Shown here: positions 10,964 to 23,399 of the stretch, one piece after another
Layout: the number at the start of each line of letters is the position of its first letter
Numbering within the stretch: position 1 is the first letter of the stretch
NCBI RefSeq assembly: GCF_030272615.1
Contig: NC_081409.1
Location: 650,226,468 to 650,290,467 of the forward strand
Source: Cryptomeria japonica
Lineage: Eukaryota > Streptophyta > Pinopsida > Cupressales > Cupressaceae
Direction of reading: 5' to 3'
DNA: 64,000 bases
Position numbers and translations under genes: made by a program
The notes under the pieces: generated by a model
The model's input: the letters and a program-made list of their open reading frames with translations, nothing else
What the model was told of the DNA's origin: nothing
The model's database searches: none

Positions 10964-12192
10964 CTATGATTGGAAATAATGCTTAAGGAATTGCCCATTA
11001 ATAGGCAATGGAACATTCTCCCCTGTCAGAGTCTTCAATTTGAACACATTATCTCCGAGGATTTCAAAAATTTGATAAGGGCCCATCCACAGCTTGTTGA
11101 ACTTATCAAGATCACCTCTTTATTTCATGGGCCTTTTCCCAATACAAAACTAAGTTAGAAATCCAAAAACACTTGACTTTGGCCTGTTTGTCAAACCATC
11201 ATTTGATCACTCCTTGATGCTTCATGAATTTATCCAATGCTTGATCCCTTTTCTCCTCAAGGTGTAGCAAATTTGAAAGACATGTCTAAACCGCATCTTC
11301 ACCATCCAGATATTCTTGCAGGAACTACAGAGTTGGAATTCTCAACTGGATGGGAAACATCAAATCGTGTCCATAAACTAGATGATAAGGGGACGTACCC
11401 AAGGAGCTCTTTGTTCTTGTCCTATCTACCCACAAAGCGAACCTCATCTATGTGTGTCAATCCTTAGGAGTCTTATCCAACAACCTCTTGATCACACTCA
11501 TAAAACTTCTTATTTGTTGACTCAGCCAGCCCATTACCCTAGGCATAATAATTAGAAGAGAATTTCAATGTGATCCCATACTCGAAGGACCAATTAGAAA
11601 ACTTCAATGATGAGAATACAGGACCATTGTCACACAACAAGGCGTGTGGACATCCAAATATTGTAATAATGTTCTCCTAAAGAAATTTGATCCCTACATC
11701 CGTGGTGCATAGTTTTAGAGCTTGGGCATTAGACCACCTTGTGCACTAATCAGTAGCTATAAAGATGTATTTATGTTGAGCTGAAGAACCGGGATTGATT
11801 GCTCCAATAAAGTCCAATCCCCATTGAGCAAATGGCCTCACTTCAATAACTGGCTGAAAATGCATAGCAGGATTCATCTCTCAAGCATCGGCTACTTGAC
11901 ATGTGTGACATGCTTTCACATGTTCGTATGCATCTTTAAACAACATGGGCCAATAATATCCTGCTCTGGCAATCTGATGTGTTGTAGCCAAACCACCTTT
12001 GTGACTTGTTCCAAATTTACTGTGAAAATGTTCCATAATTTGTTTGGCTTCTTCTTTCCCTACACATCTTAAGTATATCCCCTCATGATTTTTCTTGTAT
12101 AGCACAACTCCTTGTAACATGTATCTCTGGCTCTTCATCCTTAACGCCCTCTTCTGGACAGGATTCAGATGCGAAGGGAATCTATGGTTCAA
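10964..12192 (-). pseudogene. gypsy integrase and pol C-terminus
   Basis: Integrase joins element cDNA to host DNA. Visible: zinc-binding H2C2 region (HFHSKFGTSHKGG, AGYYWP, HVKACHTCQ; 12085-11885), catalytic core with WGLDFIGA (first Asp, about 11835), FIATD (second Asp, about 11765) and NGLAESTNKK (Glu, about 11530), then a C-terminal beta-barrel-type segment ending GPYQIFEILGDNVFKLKTL and NGQFLKHYF before a TAG at 10966-10964. Many stops and frameshifts lie between 11880 and 11150. No chromodomain was seen. It is the last part of pol on the minus strand, after RT-RNase H, as expected for gypsy. Confidence 0.88.
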
Positions 12193-12407
12193 TAAGTAGT
12201 AAACAACATCATCATACCATTCTACAGGAGATACTTCCTAAAGAACATATGTTTGTTGTGCTAGTACGGGTCCTATTGTGGCAATTGTTTGTGCTAAAGC
12301 TTGACCTTGAACTATTTTCATCGACTTTATTTCAATGTCATATTCTTGGATCGTGGCAACCCACTTGCCTCTTCTTTTACCCAATCCATTTTGCATCAAT
12401 AATGTCT

Positions 12408-13505
12408 TCATAGTCCATCCGAAACAATGGCGAACACCTTGCTTCTCAATAAATAATGTCTAAATTTCTTAATACCCTTAACCAATTCATTGGCCTGTTT
12501 CTCCATGTTCGAGTATTTCAACTCTGCATCCTTCAACAGAGCAATCACGGAAGCAATTGGAAATTCATCCTTCTCTTCAGTTCTCTGAGTGAGAATTACT
12601 ACGCAAGTATGCTCTGAAGCAAAGGAGTACAAATAGAAGGGCTTGGTATAATCGGGGCTAGCAAGGATTGGAGCATTAACAATTCCTTTCTTTATTTCCT
12701 CAAATGCTTGCTTTGTTGGAGCTGTCCATTCTATCTTTTCTCCTTTTTTCAACATGTCATTCAGTTGCTTCATGATCTCAATGAATCCAGTAATAAACTT
12801 CTCGACGAAGTTAATCTTACCAAAGAATGGTTTCAATTCTCTTTGACTAGCAGGCAAGCCAATCTTTAAAATAGCCTCGATGTGCTCCGGATCAATAGAA
12901 ATTCCTTTCTCAGAAATAACTTGTCCAAGAAGATTCCCCTCAGTTACACCAAACATTCATTTCTTGGGATTCAAAGATATCTTGTACCTTCCACAATGTT
13001 GGATGATTTTCCTCAGGTCGTCAATATGATCTTCCCTTCTTTTAGAAAACATCGGGAGATCGTCCATATAGATTATTATACATTTCCCTACTAAGTCACA
13101 AAATGCAATGTCCATCGCCCTCTGGAAAGTGGTTGCTTCATTGATCAAGTCGAATGGCATTCCCTTGTAGGTGAAGGTGCCCCACTTGGTGGTAAAAGTT
13201 GTCTTCAATCTGTCTTCTTCCTCCACCAGAACTTGGTTATATCCAGAGTATCCGTCCAGGAATGACATCATTTGAGAACCATTAACAATTTGCAACACCT
13301 TGTCTAAAGATGACCGAGGGTAATTATCCTTCTCAGAAGCCCTATTAAAGTTTCGGAAGTCAACACATGACCTTATTTCTCCATTTTTCTTTCTTACCAA
13401 AACCAGATTAACAAGCCACGTCGAGTGCCTAACTGGAAATATTATCCTTGCTGAGAGTAATTTCTTTACTTCTTGATAAATCAGTGGCTCCAGCAATGGA
13501 TTCAC
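12408..13505 (-). pseudogene. gypsy reverse transcriptase and RNase H
   Basis: RNA-dependent DNA polymerase followed by RNase H. RT shows RSCVDFRNFN, the SLDKVLQ and SFLDGYSGYNQV blocks (first catalytic Asp, about 13262), KGMPF, the YMDD box (IIIYMDDLPMF, about 13072-13040) and NPKK. A single in-frame TGA at 12959-12957, replacing the residue before MFGV, interrupts an otherwise open frame from 13505 to 12408. RNase H follows: KPFYLYSFASEHTCVVILTQ, where the usual Asp-Ala-Ser reads Phe-Ala-Ser, and NELVKGIKKFRHYLL. The RT N-terminus continues upstream to about 13620 in another frame. Confidence 0.92.
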
Positions 13506-13968
13506 GGGCCTCTACCTCTGCCCAAAAGGCCTCCTCCTTAGCTTTAGTGGGATTGTGTGTAAAAACAGAGGTATCATAGGTCTTCAAATCCTCATATCCC
13601 CATGCGATAACATCAGAGAATTCCTTCTGATTTTTCAAAATTCTTTCCCTTTCTTCTGGGGTACAAACTTTCCCAATAAACACGTCCTTCACTTGTCCAT
13701 CCTTCCCCAGATTTACGACTTCACACTCACTACCCTCCGTAGTTTGATTCCTGCTCAACCTATCAGGGTCAAAGAGTCTTTCTAATTCAATCATTCCATA
13801 AGGGATAGTATTTGTCTTCAAGTTTATTATCCCATCAGCATCAAATTTTGCTTCTTCTAGTTCCCCTTCATCAATTATTTGTGTCATAAATACATCTGAG
13901 TTTGTCAGAAAATCCAAAATATGTTTATCATCTTCAAACACGTGAAAATTTGTAACATTGTCTGGCAC
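13429..13968 (-). pseudogene. gypsy pol linker between extra RNase H and RT
   Basis: Open frame of about 180 codons with no recognised catalytic motif. It lies between the extra RNase H (14415-14045) and RT and overlaps the RT start in a different frame, so at least one frameshift separates it from RT. It contains a NLGKDGQVKDVFIG ... RILKNQKEFSDVIAWGYEDL segment; the FSDVIAW(G)Y-ED-type block is the usual lead-in to gypsy RT. Interpreted as pol, not a separate gene. Confidence 0.7.
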
Positions 13969-14044
13969 GAAGGGAACTTAAGTCAATTCCACTGTAAATT
14001 TCTTCAAACCTTCCATGGCAAGGGGCTCCAAGGAACTGGCTGCT

Positions 14045-14415
14045 TGAGCTTATGCATTCGGGGTCTCATTATCACCTCTATGTATCATCTTGATGTTGAA
14101 CGCATCAAAACTCTCAATCAAGTCCCATACTCTGTTACGGTAGTGACACAATCTTTTGTCATGACAAGCATATACTTTCCTTATTTGCCGCACAACAATT
14201 TGTGAATATCCCAACACAAGCAAGGTCTTCGCACCTTTCTGAATTGCAAGGAGCAATACATGGACTAATGATTCATATTCGGCAACATTGTTGGTGCAGG
14301 GAAATTGCAGTCTATATGCAGCCAAATAAGCCTCTCCAGTTGGACTAATCAATACAATTCCAGTGCCATTCCCATTCTTGGATTTGGACCCATCAAACCT
14401 TAAGATCCATATTTG
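14045..14415 (-). pseudogene. extra (archaeal-type) RNase H domain
   Basis: Reads WILRFDGSKSKNGNGTG, then TNNVAEYESLVH, LVLGYSQIVVRQI and MIHRGDN: the block order of plant/archaeal-type RNase HI (Asp in FDGS, Glu in AEYE, Asp in GDSQ, Asp near the end). The third catalytic site is GYSQ instead of GDSQ and the last Asp is not visible, so it is inactive. In the Tat group such a second RNase H is known; here it lies upstream of RT on the coding strand, separate from the RNase H that follows RT. In-frame over roughly 120 codons. Confidence 0.82.
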
Positions 14416-14779
14416 ATCATCATTTTGAACTTGGGGCGACTGAACAATTTCTTACTTCCTTTCCTTTTCTTGAGAAATTTTTGTTTTTTCATCTTTAGGT
14501 TTCGGTGCTACCTTGGAACAATCTCCAAAATTACTATTTTCTGTAATACTTGTCACTGTTGGGCTTTGTGGGACCATCTTTTTTACTGGCCAATAGCAAG
14601 CTTGCACATTTCACAAGTAAACTCTAAGTGAAAAGCATTGTGAATTCTGCACCAATTGGGTAATAACAAATCACAAACACCAACTCCTCTACCCAACCGA
14701 GTCTCCTACTCTACACTCTTTAGGATGAAATCTCTAAAACTATCAAACGTATCCAAGCCGCCACCCAGCTATTCTTCGG

Positions 14780-15350
14780 GGTTATCTTCGATAAGAATCT
14801 CGGTGGAGTTAGGCATCCCTTCCTTCTGCTCAATCTTTGTTGAGACATGCAACATCAAAACTTCCTCAACCCTAGGGCTATAGGTACCCAGATCAGTCTC
14901 CAAAAATAGGATCTCATTATCTTCTTCGTATTTGGTGATTGTCAGGTGCAACTTAGGTGTGTTGTCAATCCTAAACTGATTAGGAACACCCTTCCACGGA
15001 AGCCACATGTGATAAAAATCAATAGAGATATATCCGTTCAACTTCTTTGACTAATCTCTAATTAATAACATGCCATACCCGTTTGGAATATCCACGACCG
15101 AAATATCAATACAACTCTGCACCCTTGGGTCGGCATCCAATTGCATGTGCATGTTATTGAGTTCCCCGACAATGGGTACTTCAATCTTGTCAAGCTGGGT
15201 GACCTTGTTTGTCTAGAGAGGCATTAAACCCAACTTTTGACATACGGCCAGCAACATAACATTGCTAGAGGAACCAAAGTCTATTAAACAATTGTATAAA
15301 AGCTTGCCAAAAATCCTAATAGAAACCAATAAATGAGTAGGTTCATCCCT
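14780..15350 (-). pseudogene. gypsy aspartic protease region
   Basis: Retropepsin-like segment that would mature the polyprotein. The motif LYNCLIDFGSSSNVM lies near 15300-15255; the active-site Asp-Ser-Gly is changed to Asp-Phe-Gly. Downstream is VPIVGELNNMHMQLDADPRVQS and a second part (GYISIDFYHMWLPWKGV, 15041-14769). At least three stops. It lies between gag and the extra RNase H, as expected. Confidence 0.7.
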
Positions 15351-15617
15351 TTCTTCATAAAAAACTGTAGGCTTCCTCCTTTGATCACCATTATTGCCAA
15401 ACTCCTGACTTCTCGCTCCCCGCTATGAATCCTAACCCGTAGCCAGTGCTTGGACAATTTTGGTAAAAGTTGGCTTCACGGGCTCACTAACTTTCTAAAT
15501 TGTTTCTTCTTTCTTCACTACAGGGGCACTTTGCGGAGCCGGTTCAATCATTGCAGCATTCTGTTCTTGTGGAGCGTTGGGAGAATTCTGAACCATTCCA
15601 ATAAAGCTCAGGGGTTG

Positions 15618-18199
15618 TTATGGAGCTTCAAATGCATCTGAAGAGACTTGCGACACATCTTGGACAATGTTTGTATTTGATACCAAGTTTGAATTGTTGG
15701 GAGCATTTCTTGGAACATTTGTCATGCCTTGTGGAGCACTTCTCGATACAGGAGCATCGGTTAGGCTTCCCAACAAAGAATCTCTAACTTCAAGAATTTT
15801 CATTAGTTCAAACGAAGGCAAGCTTATCTTAATTTTCTTGAATTCCTCCAGAACATAAGAGCTCAATCTTTTAAATTCCTCCCTAGGAGGATTATCTTGT
15901 TGTCTCCTTTCTGCAGGCTGTGTGGATAGGTGGACTCGTTCTCTTTGAGGAGTAGCTGCTTGCCTGTACTCTGATGAATCCCTCAAGGGACTGGGAACAT
16001 TGCTAGCATTAGGATTTAGAGGAGTTGAGAAATTTTTTGAAGGGATAGACGATGTTATAGGCTCATGGTTCTGATAATTACTCTGATACGCCTTCGGGGC
16101 AGCATTTCTGTTTGACTATTGAAATGCCTGAACCTCACCTACTGCTTCTACTAAAATACTGTTGTTCAGCGGACGGAAAATATATCCATCTTTGACCAGA
16201 GGTTCATCCGACGAAACTTTTGATGAATCTTGATACACCAACGCCTCCACAGGGCCATTTGCTGATGTTGGTGGGAATTTGTAAGATCCCCGTGGTGGCG
16301 TATAATCTTCAAACTCAAGCAGGAATCTAAAATCCTCTAAAATCAAGGCCTAGTCATATCTTTGTGTCGGGACTATCTTGTATCCCGTTGTTGGAGGATT
16401 TTTCAGGAACTTCAAAATTCTTCATTTCCTGCCTAAAATATCGGCAGCTACTTGGAATTCGTGACATTGTAGCTCAAATGCTGACTTGTATTGTGTAGCC
16501 CGCACCAAGTTGACAAGGCGGCTTCTGCAAGGAATACTTTATCTATCGGCCTATTGTCGGAGGGTGGCGGATTATCCAACAATGAAGGTACACCCCCATT
16601 GTTTGGTGTCGTGTTCCATGTCTTCTTATGGAACCCTTGATTATTATTATTATTACTTTGAAAACCATGATTACTATTCTGGTGTCCAGTACCATGTCCC
16701 TGTTGATTTTCATGGTGATTTGGAGGGTTATTTTTATACACCCTATTGCCTCCTTGTTGTGCCTGATAATTTCTCTACATGCTTTGCATTTGGTTATTCT
16801 GATTTATGAGATAAGTCACCTTAGTGGACAACCTCTTCACTTGTTCTATAAGCTCCTTCATCTCGTCATTTTCTTCTTAAGTTATAGATGAAGTAGTCGT
16901 GTTCTGCAGGTAGACTGGTTATGATGGCGGAACTTGTGATATCGGACCTCCTGAATGAGGCATTAACTAATTCATAGGAGTAGGAAGTGGGTTGACAACA
17001 AGGAGATAATTCGTTGAACCAGCTTGCGGATAGTAAGGTATTGTTCCTGCAGCAGTTGTGGGTGATCGAAGGATAATTTTAAAAGCTTCATGATAGGCTG
17101 CCTTCAGATCATTTGGGTTGGCTTGTTGGACAAACATAGAGGTGAAATAATCCAAGGATGCATGGTATATGTTACTAGCTGCTTCATCATTCATATTGTA
17201 TGGCGAGCGTAACCAAGAATAAGCTCTCTAGAATCTGTTGTTAAAGGCGCCAATCGGCTCCCTCTCTTGTCTTCTTACATCAATGAATTGTCGATACACC
17301 TCTATTGAGGAAACAAGCAACCTGAATTTTGCCAAGAATGTGTCCATCTGTTGCCAAGTTCCAATGGAATCTACAAGCAGATTGATGTACCAAAAGAATG
17401 CTTCTTCGCCCAATGAATACGGAAATAGAAAAAAGGTGACATCCTCGTGCTGGATATCTTTACTCTGGAGAGTATCAACGAATACTTTAATATGCTCTTC
17501 AACAGTGCAATTGAAAACATTAACGTAGAAATTGGTGCAAAAATGCTCTAGATTCTTTGGCATGTCATGATAAGCGGTGAAAGTTGCGAGCGGGGAAGTA
17601 TTTGTGAGACGCCAAGCCACTCCCTGGCCTTATTGATGTTGCAATTGTTGTGTCGTCGCAGGTATTGGTTGTTGCTGAACAACTGGTGGTGTTGGTGTTT
17701 GAATGGGTCCTTGATGAACACTTGCACAAGCTACTCTCGGTATCAGTTGTTGCGGTGGTGGAGTCTGAAACAAGCGAGTAATATCTTCAACACTTGGTGA
17801 ATCCTGACTCGTAGAGGCAACTTCCTTCTTTCCATGTTTTGGCTTGAATATCAGCTCTTGAAATTCCTTTGCTCCTAGAGTAGATCGCAAAATCCTTTGA
17901 TGTCTTTCTAGTGAGAACGAATTAAAATGCTCCAGCTTCTTAGATCACCGGAGGTGCAGAGCATGTGGAGCAAGTGGAAACCTTTGGTTACGAAAGTGTC
18001 TCTCAATTTCAATAGCAATTGCAATAGCCTTCTCTCGTTTTCCCCATAGTACCAAACAAATTTTGTTATATTGTTCTTCGCTTGTGCTTATTCTCTGGGC
18101 AAAATCAGCTAAGTCAGCAATGATATCTTCCTAATGATCGCAGAATCCCAGACCAGGATGCAAAACAGGAGGTAAACTTCTAGTGCCAGGCAACACCAT
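15618..18199 (-). pseudogene. gypsy gag
   Basis: Capsid-type protein. The chosen ATG is at 18199, about 160 bp after the primer site. A retrotransposon-gag segment is recognisable at 17620-17228 (EEHIKVFVDTLQ, FFLFPYSLGEEAFFWYINL, RRQEREPIGAFNNRF), followed by a glutamine/asparagine/proline-rich tail (16741-16448) and a region with WCGLHNTSQH that may be a degraded zinc-binding site. The frame is constant from 18199 to about 16448 with stops near 18120, 17938, 17630 and 17226, then shifts. A later block (15986-15618) is disordered and charged. Dead copy. Confidence 0.8.
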
Positions 18200-18253
18200 C
18201 TTGAGTCATAATGCTTCCTTGGACAAGAGATTTCTTCTTCAATCAAAATTTCA

Positions 18254-18275
18254 CGCCCTCCTTCTAGCGCCAATT
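18254..18275 (-). repeat. second copy of the gypsy primer-site sequence
   Basis: On the minus strand AATTGGCGCTAGAAGGAGGG followed by CG. It repeats the sequence next to the LTR (18362-18380) about 105 bp downstream, between primer site and gag start. Confidence 0.7.
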
Positions 18276-18361
18276 CTATTGGCTATGGAGGAGGGTAAAA
18301 AAATGGCTTGAGAAAACCTCCCCAAATTTGAAATGATAGAATCTAGAGTCAACGTATCCAT

Positions 18362-18380
18362 CCCTCCTTCTAGCGCCAAT
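18362..18380 (-). promoter_or_regulatory. gypsy primer binding site (putative)
   Basis: On the minus strand ATTGGCGCTAGAAGGAGGG, two bases after the LTR end GTGAACA. It begins TGGCGC like many gypsy primer sites, which pair with a tRNA CCA end; the particular tRNA was not identified. Confidence 0.65.
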
Positions 18381-19180
18381 TATGTTCACGTGTTTTTATG
18401 ACTACGTCTAACACAGAATAAAGTTACCAACAGTCACCTTACTCTCTCTTGATCAAAATTAGTCGGTATGCTAAGATTGCACAAAAAGTTCAAATGGCTA
18501 ACTCCAAGGTTCCTTCAATGCATGGATGTGACTCAGTTGGCTGATAGGTTTGCTGCTAACCCAAGGGGCCTTACGCATTTACTTGAAGAAGATAGAAAGT
18601 TCAAGGATTTCTATACGAATGATTGCAATTGAAGCTCTATTTTTTTGGGGGGATTTTTAGATTTAAGCTATGCGGAAAACTAAATGAGGAAAGGTTTAGA
18701 GAACCAGGCTAAGGCTAATCTAATCCTATGAACACGGAGACGAGATTACTTATGCAAAATTCAACCACGCTTCACTTCGCCAACAATGCACAACTACACG
18801 AAGGGGTTGTAATCTTCAAAGGGTGTGTTAAAGATTTTCAAATCATCAATAGAAACCATCAACTCGAAAATCTCTACTGATAATCAAAGTTAAACATACA
18901 CAAATAACAAAGAATCAGGCTAACTTTGTACAATATAAAACAATTAGAAGCACACCAAAAGTATAACCACGAACCTTGCAACAAACAATCCTATAAAATC
19001 CAGTCCATCTAATAACATGAAAGTAAATCTAATCTATGAAGAGAGTGAGACCTTGCGAGCTCCAAAACAACACAAGAACACACCAACAATAGAACAATGT
19101 ATTAAGTGTTTGCTTCAAAAACTCTTAGCAACAATCTCAGACAATAATATCTGCTCCTTACAAATGAGGGGGGTCACCCC

Positions 19181-19190
19181 TTTATATAGG
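19181..19190 (-). promoter_or_regulatory. probable retroelement promoter (TATA) in the 5' LTR
   Basis: Minus strand CCTATATAAAGGGGTGACCCC, a clean TATA box about 800 bp before the LTR end. Its position fits the start of the genomic RNA. The ORF of the LTR lies upstream of it. Confidence 0.6.
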
Positions 19191-19667
19191 CTCCTGGCAT
19201 TGACTACATACAAACCCTAAAGATTCCCCACTCAAGATGCAACAAGGTGGGAATCGGCTATTAATGCCCGCTAAGCCCATATACAATTATTCTAAAAGCC
19301 CAAAAATAACGTCCATCAGTGCATTAAATGTACCCCATCACATCAAACATGCCCAAAATACAATAAACATTCCCATGCAAGAAATAAATGCCCCATTCCC
19401 AATGCGACGACCACATGCATAGAGAATCTATCATAGAATCATTAATAAGGTGGATGCATGCAAGAAGATTCCTCATGCATTCAACATGCATTGACCGGGC
19501 CACCAATAAGTCAAAATATTCCAGCAGTAAATATGCCGCCACTATTCAGCCAAAAGATTCTCCATCTCTCCGATGGAGATAGTTGGCACATTTTCAATAT
19601 CAAATTCCATCAAGTTAATTTTTTCCTCACTCTTGGAGAAGAAGATTTCCCATTCCATCGTGTTTTC

Positions 19668-22600
19668 CTATGTCCTCTTCATTGTACTAGAAAATGAAGA
19701 AACATTTGCAAAATGTTCCTTAGAGAATGAACCTTCGAAGAAGAACTCATGCAGCTGAGATTTCAGGGAGTTCACTGTTACTCCATTCTCATTGAGCTTC
19801 CTTGTGAATAATGCTTCAATTGCATTGATGATATCCTCCTGAACCTTTTTGATTGAGTCCTTCACGGTTAAAGACTCCATGCTGAATTTATCAAAGATGT
19901 TCTTTCCTAAGCAAGCACCGTAGAACCAGCGGGGAAAGTCATCAACCTTGTTCTCTTGAATTACTTTCCCATCAATTAAAATTTGCCTTGGAATCTTTGT
20001 CAGAGCCCTGAGCCGCGGAATGGTTAAGTCCTGGTATATGTAAACATCTTCCCACAATCCTTTTGTTGTCTCCAATCTATTCAGGAGGGCTACAAACTTT
20101 GAATGAAGATGAGCCAAGTCCTTGATGAATTTTTTTGCTTCAGTGTAAATATCTTCTATCCATTCCATGGAATTCTGGTGCATTGCTCTATTTGCTTCCG
20201 CATCATCAACAAATCCCTTTGGAAGGGAAGAAAGAGGAATAAATGAAGGACTTGCCTCCCTGAGTAGCCTTTTAAAACTTTAGATGTACTCGCATTGAGC
20301 TATATTTTCTTCGCTCAGCCTCTTACATTTCGCCTTTGTCTTCAACATCTTTTCCTTCATGGCTAAGGAAGATTCTTTGAAGTCTTGAGTCACTTGTCCC
20401 TTGGAAGCAGGACCAAGATCAACTGATCTGATAACAAAGTCTTCCTGCCTAAATTCATTCATGTGCTTATCCATTGCAGGCTCAACAATGTGCAGGGTCT
20501 GTGATCTAAACTCATCCCTCAACAACTCCTCAAATTCTTGAGTTGGATCAGTTTTATTTTCTAGTTCCTTCCCTAGGATTTTTTATCAACAAATCTGGAG
20601 TGGGAATGAAGTGGCTATGGATTTCTATGTGCTCTTGCTCCTTTGATTCTTCTTCCATTTATCCAGTTATCGCTTCCACAAAGCTATCCTGTCGAGTCTC
20701 TTCCTAGTGTGGAGAACTTTCTTGTTTTTGACTTCTTGGTTGATTGGGTCTGTGTGAAGCACTAATGCCGAGTATATCTCGCGTTGGAGTATTACCTGAA
20801 GGTGGATCTACTGGATATGCAAAGATCTCTACCTCATGGATACCGGAAGAACTTGTCGGTGACTGCACCCTTTCTACCCTTGCTCTCTTTTGCGGAGGTT
20901 CTTCCTGTTGCACTTCTTGAAGTTCTCGTGGAACTTCCTGCTGGATATCTTTCTTCCTTGTCATCCTTGGTCTCTTTGGGGCACTTTTCCCTTTATCAAT
21001 CAGGACTTCTCCTTCTCCCTGGGTCTGTGAATATCCTTCAGTTGTTTCACTATGGGAATCTACACTTCCCATTAGTTGATATGTCAAATGAACATTTACT
21101 TCTGCCAACTTCCTTATCTGTCGATCAACCTAGTGCTTAGTGAATTTCAGCAACGATCTAGCCAAGACAATTAAATCATCAATTTTGGGCTCCGACTAGT
21201 CTAGCAACTGAATGGGTTGATCTTTTACTTTCTCAAATTCAATCCAAATCCTTTTTCACTTGATCTGGCACTTGGTAAATTTCACTTATCCTGATGGTGT
21301 CAAGGAATAGTTTGGAATACATTTTCCTCTAAACTTCAAGGTCATCTTCAGCACTTGCCCAATAATCTTCTAAATGAAATTTGTGTATGAATTTCATGCC
21401 AACAACCTTCTTGTTTTATCGATAAGGATCATGCTGAGCTATGGATGTATAAAATGGCAGGCGATAGAATGCCAACTCCTCCACTGCACACTCAGCCGCT
21501 TCCAAACCTGGGCACATTTCCATGAAGTCACCTAGGATAACTGGGAATTCAATAGACTACTTCTTCTTCTTCTTTTGTAATTGATCATAGGCTGTTAATT
21601 GGCTCATGAATTCTAGCAATATGAGCTTGTCTAATGGATACCTTGGTAACTTGTACGAGTGGATTGAAAATACCTGCGTCTTGATGTAGGTGAATTTAAG
21701 AAACTGTAAGAACGTGGCTCTATACTTTTGGACCAGGGCGCTCGCTTGCGATGAGACCCTTACGTGCAATTGTTTCTGCATAAGTCGTGTCAAGTACATA
21801 GTGAAGGTGTTCTTCGCCAGCCTGTAAGAACTAACATTGTGAAGATGCAGTTGGGGGTAACACTTATGCACTTTCAGATGTGTTGGTCCACAACCCATGA
21901 TTCTATTTGTTGGCAAACCATTAAATCCTCCACTTCACGCGAGCTTATAGATTACGTAGGAGCTCATCAAGAAGGATTGGGACTTTCTTTCTTTTAAGTT
22001 CCTCACTTGTTCATGTAAGTAATGACTAATCAATCTGGTCCAGTCAACTAGCCCGTTTGCATTCATGATCTCGCCTATATAGAAGAACATCCATGTTTCA
22101 AAGTTCCCAGTATGTGAACATTCCATTACTCTTCTCAACATCTTTATGAGGTCCACATATTCCTATTTGAACTCAAAGATAGTAAGACTCTTTGGCATTT
22201 TGGAGACATGTAGCCTAGGCTTCGGCAACCACTGTTTATTGATCAAGTCAACACACCTCGCAGAACATGCATCATATACTACTTGAGCTCCGCTAATAGT
22301 CCTGTACATCATGGAATGGTGTGAAGGAATTACAAGAGCTTCACCAATTGACTCTAGAGTCAATGTCGCCAGCAACCTGCCATCTAACGTTGAAATTGTC
22401 TTCTCCTCTGGATTATAATGATTTGCACACTCCAAAATCAAATCTGGACACTCAATAGCAGGAGGAAAACTACCTGCCGCAACAATTCTGCTCTTGATAA
22501 ATTTAATAGCTGTTGGTGATGAACTATGTCCTAGCGTCTCGAACATTCTAATCTTAAAGGTAGCCAGATTGAATATGCCCAAATTTTTATTGCTGATTTC

Positions 22601-22702
22601 CTTCCATCTGGAAATCATCTAGGAACTAGGAAGGAAGCCTTTCATCTCTGCCTTGATCAATGCTTGCCTAGTGAGGGTAGTCATCTTGCTTGATTCCGCC
22701 AT
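19668..22702 (-). pseudogene. long ORF inside the gypsy LTR, unknown function
   Basis: A protein of roughly 1000 codons, broken by stops near 22620, 22163 and 21933 and frameshifts near 21300 and 20600. The ATG at 22702 is conserved in the other LTR (8091). Parts: globular N-region (MFETLGHSSSP, DLILECANHYNPEE, GAQVVYDA, WLPKPRLHVSKMPK, WMFFYIGEIMNANGLVDW; 22618-21935); a middle section rich in aromatic residues (21916-21300); a charged region with two basic NLS-like clusters (PKRPRMTRKK and PPQKRARVER; about 20996-20860); and a helical, coiled-coil-like C-part (20525-19668). No gag, enzyme or envelope motif was seen. A similar layout is found in the ORF at 27183-30930. Function not known to me. 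Confidence 0.65.
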
Positions 22703-22815
22703 CCTGAAAAACACCTTGGAAATGATGAAAAATCGACTAAGTATGACTTCTCTTCAATTCTCCAATTCTTCTTTCTCAAATCCTGCACATGAGAAATGAA
22801 ATGCCTCTCCATGCG

Positions 22816-22821
22816 TATATA
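22816..22821 (-). promoter_or_regulatory. TATA box of the LTR ORF
   Basis: Minus-strand GAATTCTATATACGCATGG about 115 bp before the ATG at 22702. The same element is kept at 8205-8210 in the 3' LTR. Suggests a separate promoter for the ORF. Confidence 0.5.
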
Positions 22822-23399
22822 GAATTCTTCAAATCGTACTGCTAAGTTAGGAGGCACTAATTTGGCAACTGGATTTATTATGCGTCATACTTTCCCAATC
22901 ACTACGCCATGCAAATGGAACTTCCTTTGTAATTGAGTTTGAATTTGGAAGTTTCACTTAATGAACTAAGCTATGCATCATACTTAGAATATTCCCTTTC
23001 CCAACTCATTAACTTTCCATTCTTAAAAAATTCGAAGGGGAATTGGAAGATTCTTCAAGATTCGATTGATTCTCCATCCTAGCTCGAATTCTTCTACTTC
23101 AGAGGAATTTTCCATGCTTCTTCGACATCCCCTATTTTGGGGGTATCTTCCTAAAATTTAGGAACCGGCTCCATTGGATAGAGAAATCTCTCACGATTCC
23201 GAATCCATAAAAATTTCCAAATTTTGATAAGATTCGATGTCTTAAAATGACAATTTCAAAAAATTTCTTGAGGGGATTTTTTGCTTTTCATTCCTCCTTG
23301 GCCCTTTGATTTTCATGCCTTAGACAAATTTTTGAGTTTTCAATCTTAAGACATGGAAGTCATGGTGGAATTCATCACTTCCTGGATTCTCCTTAAGGA

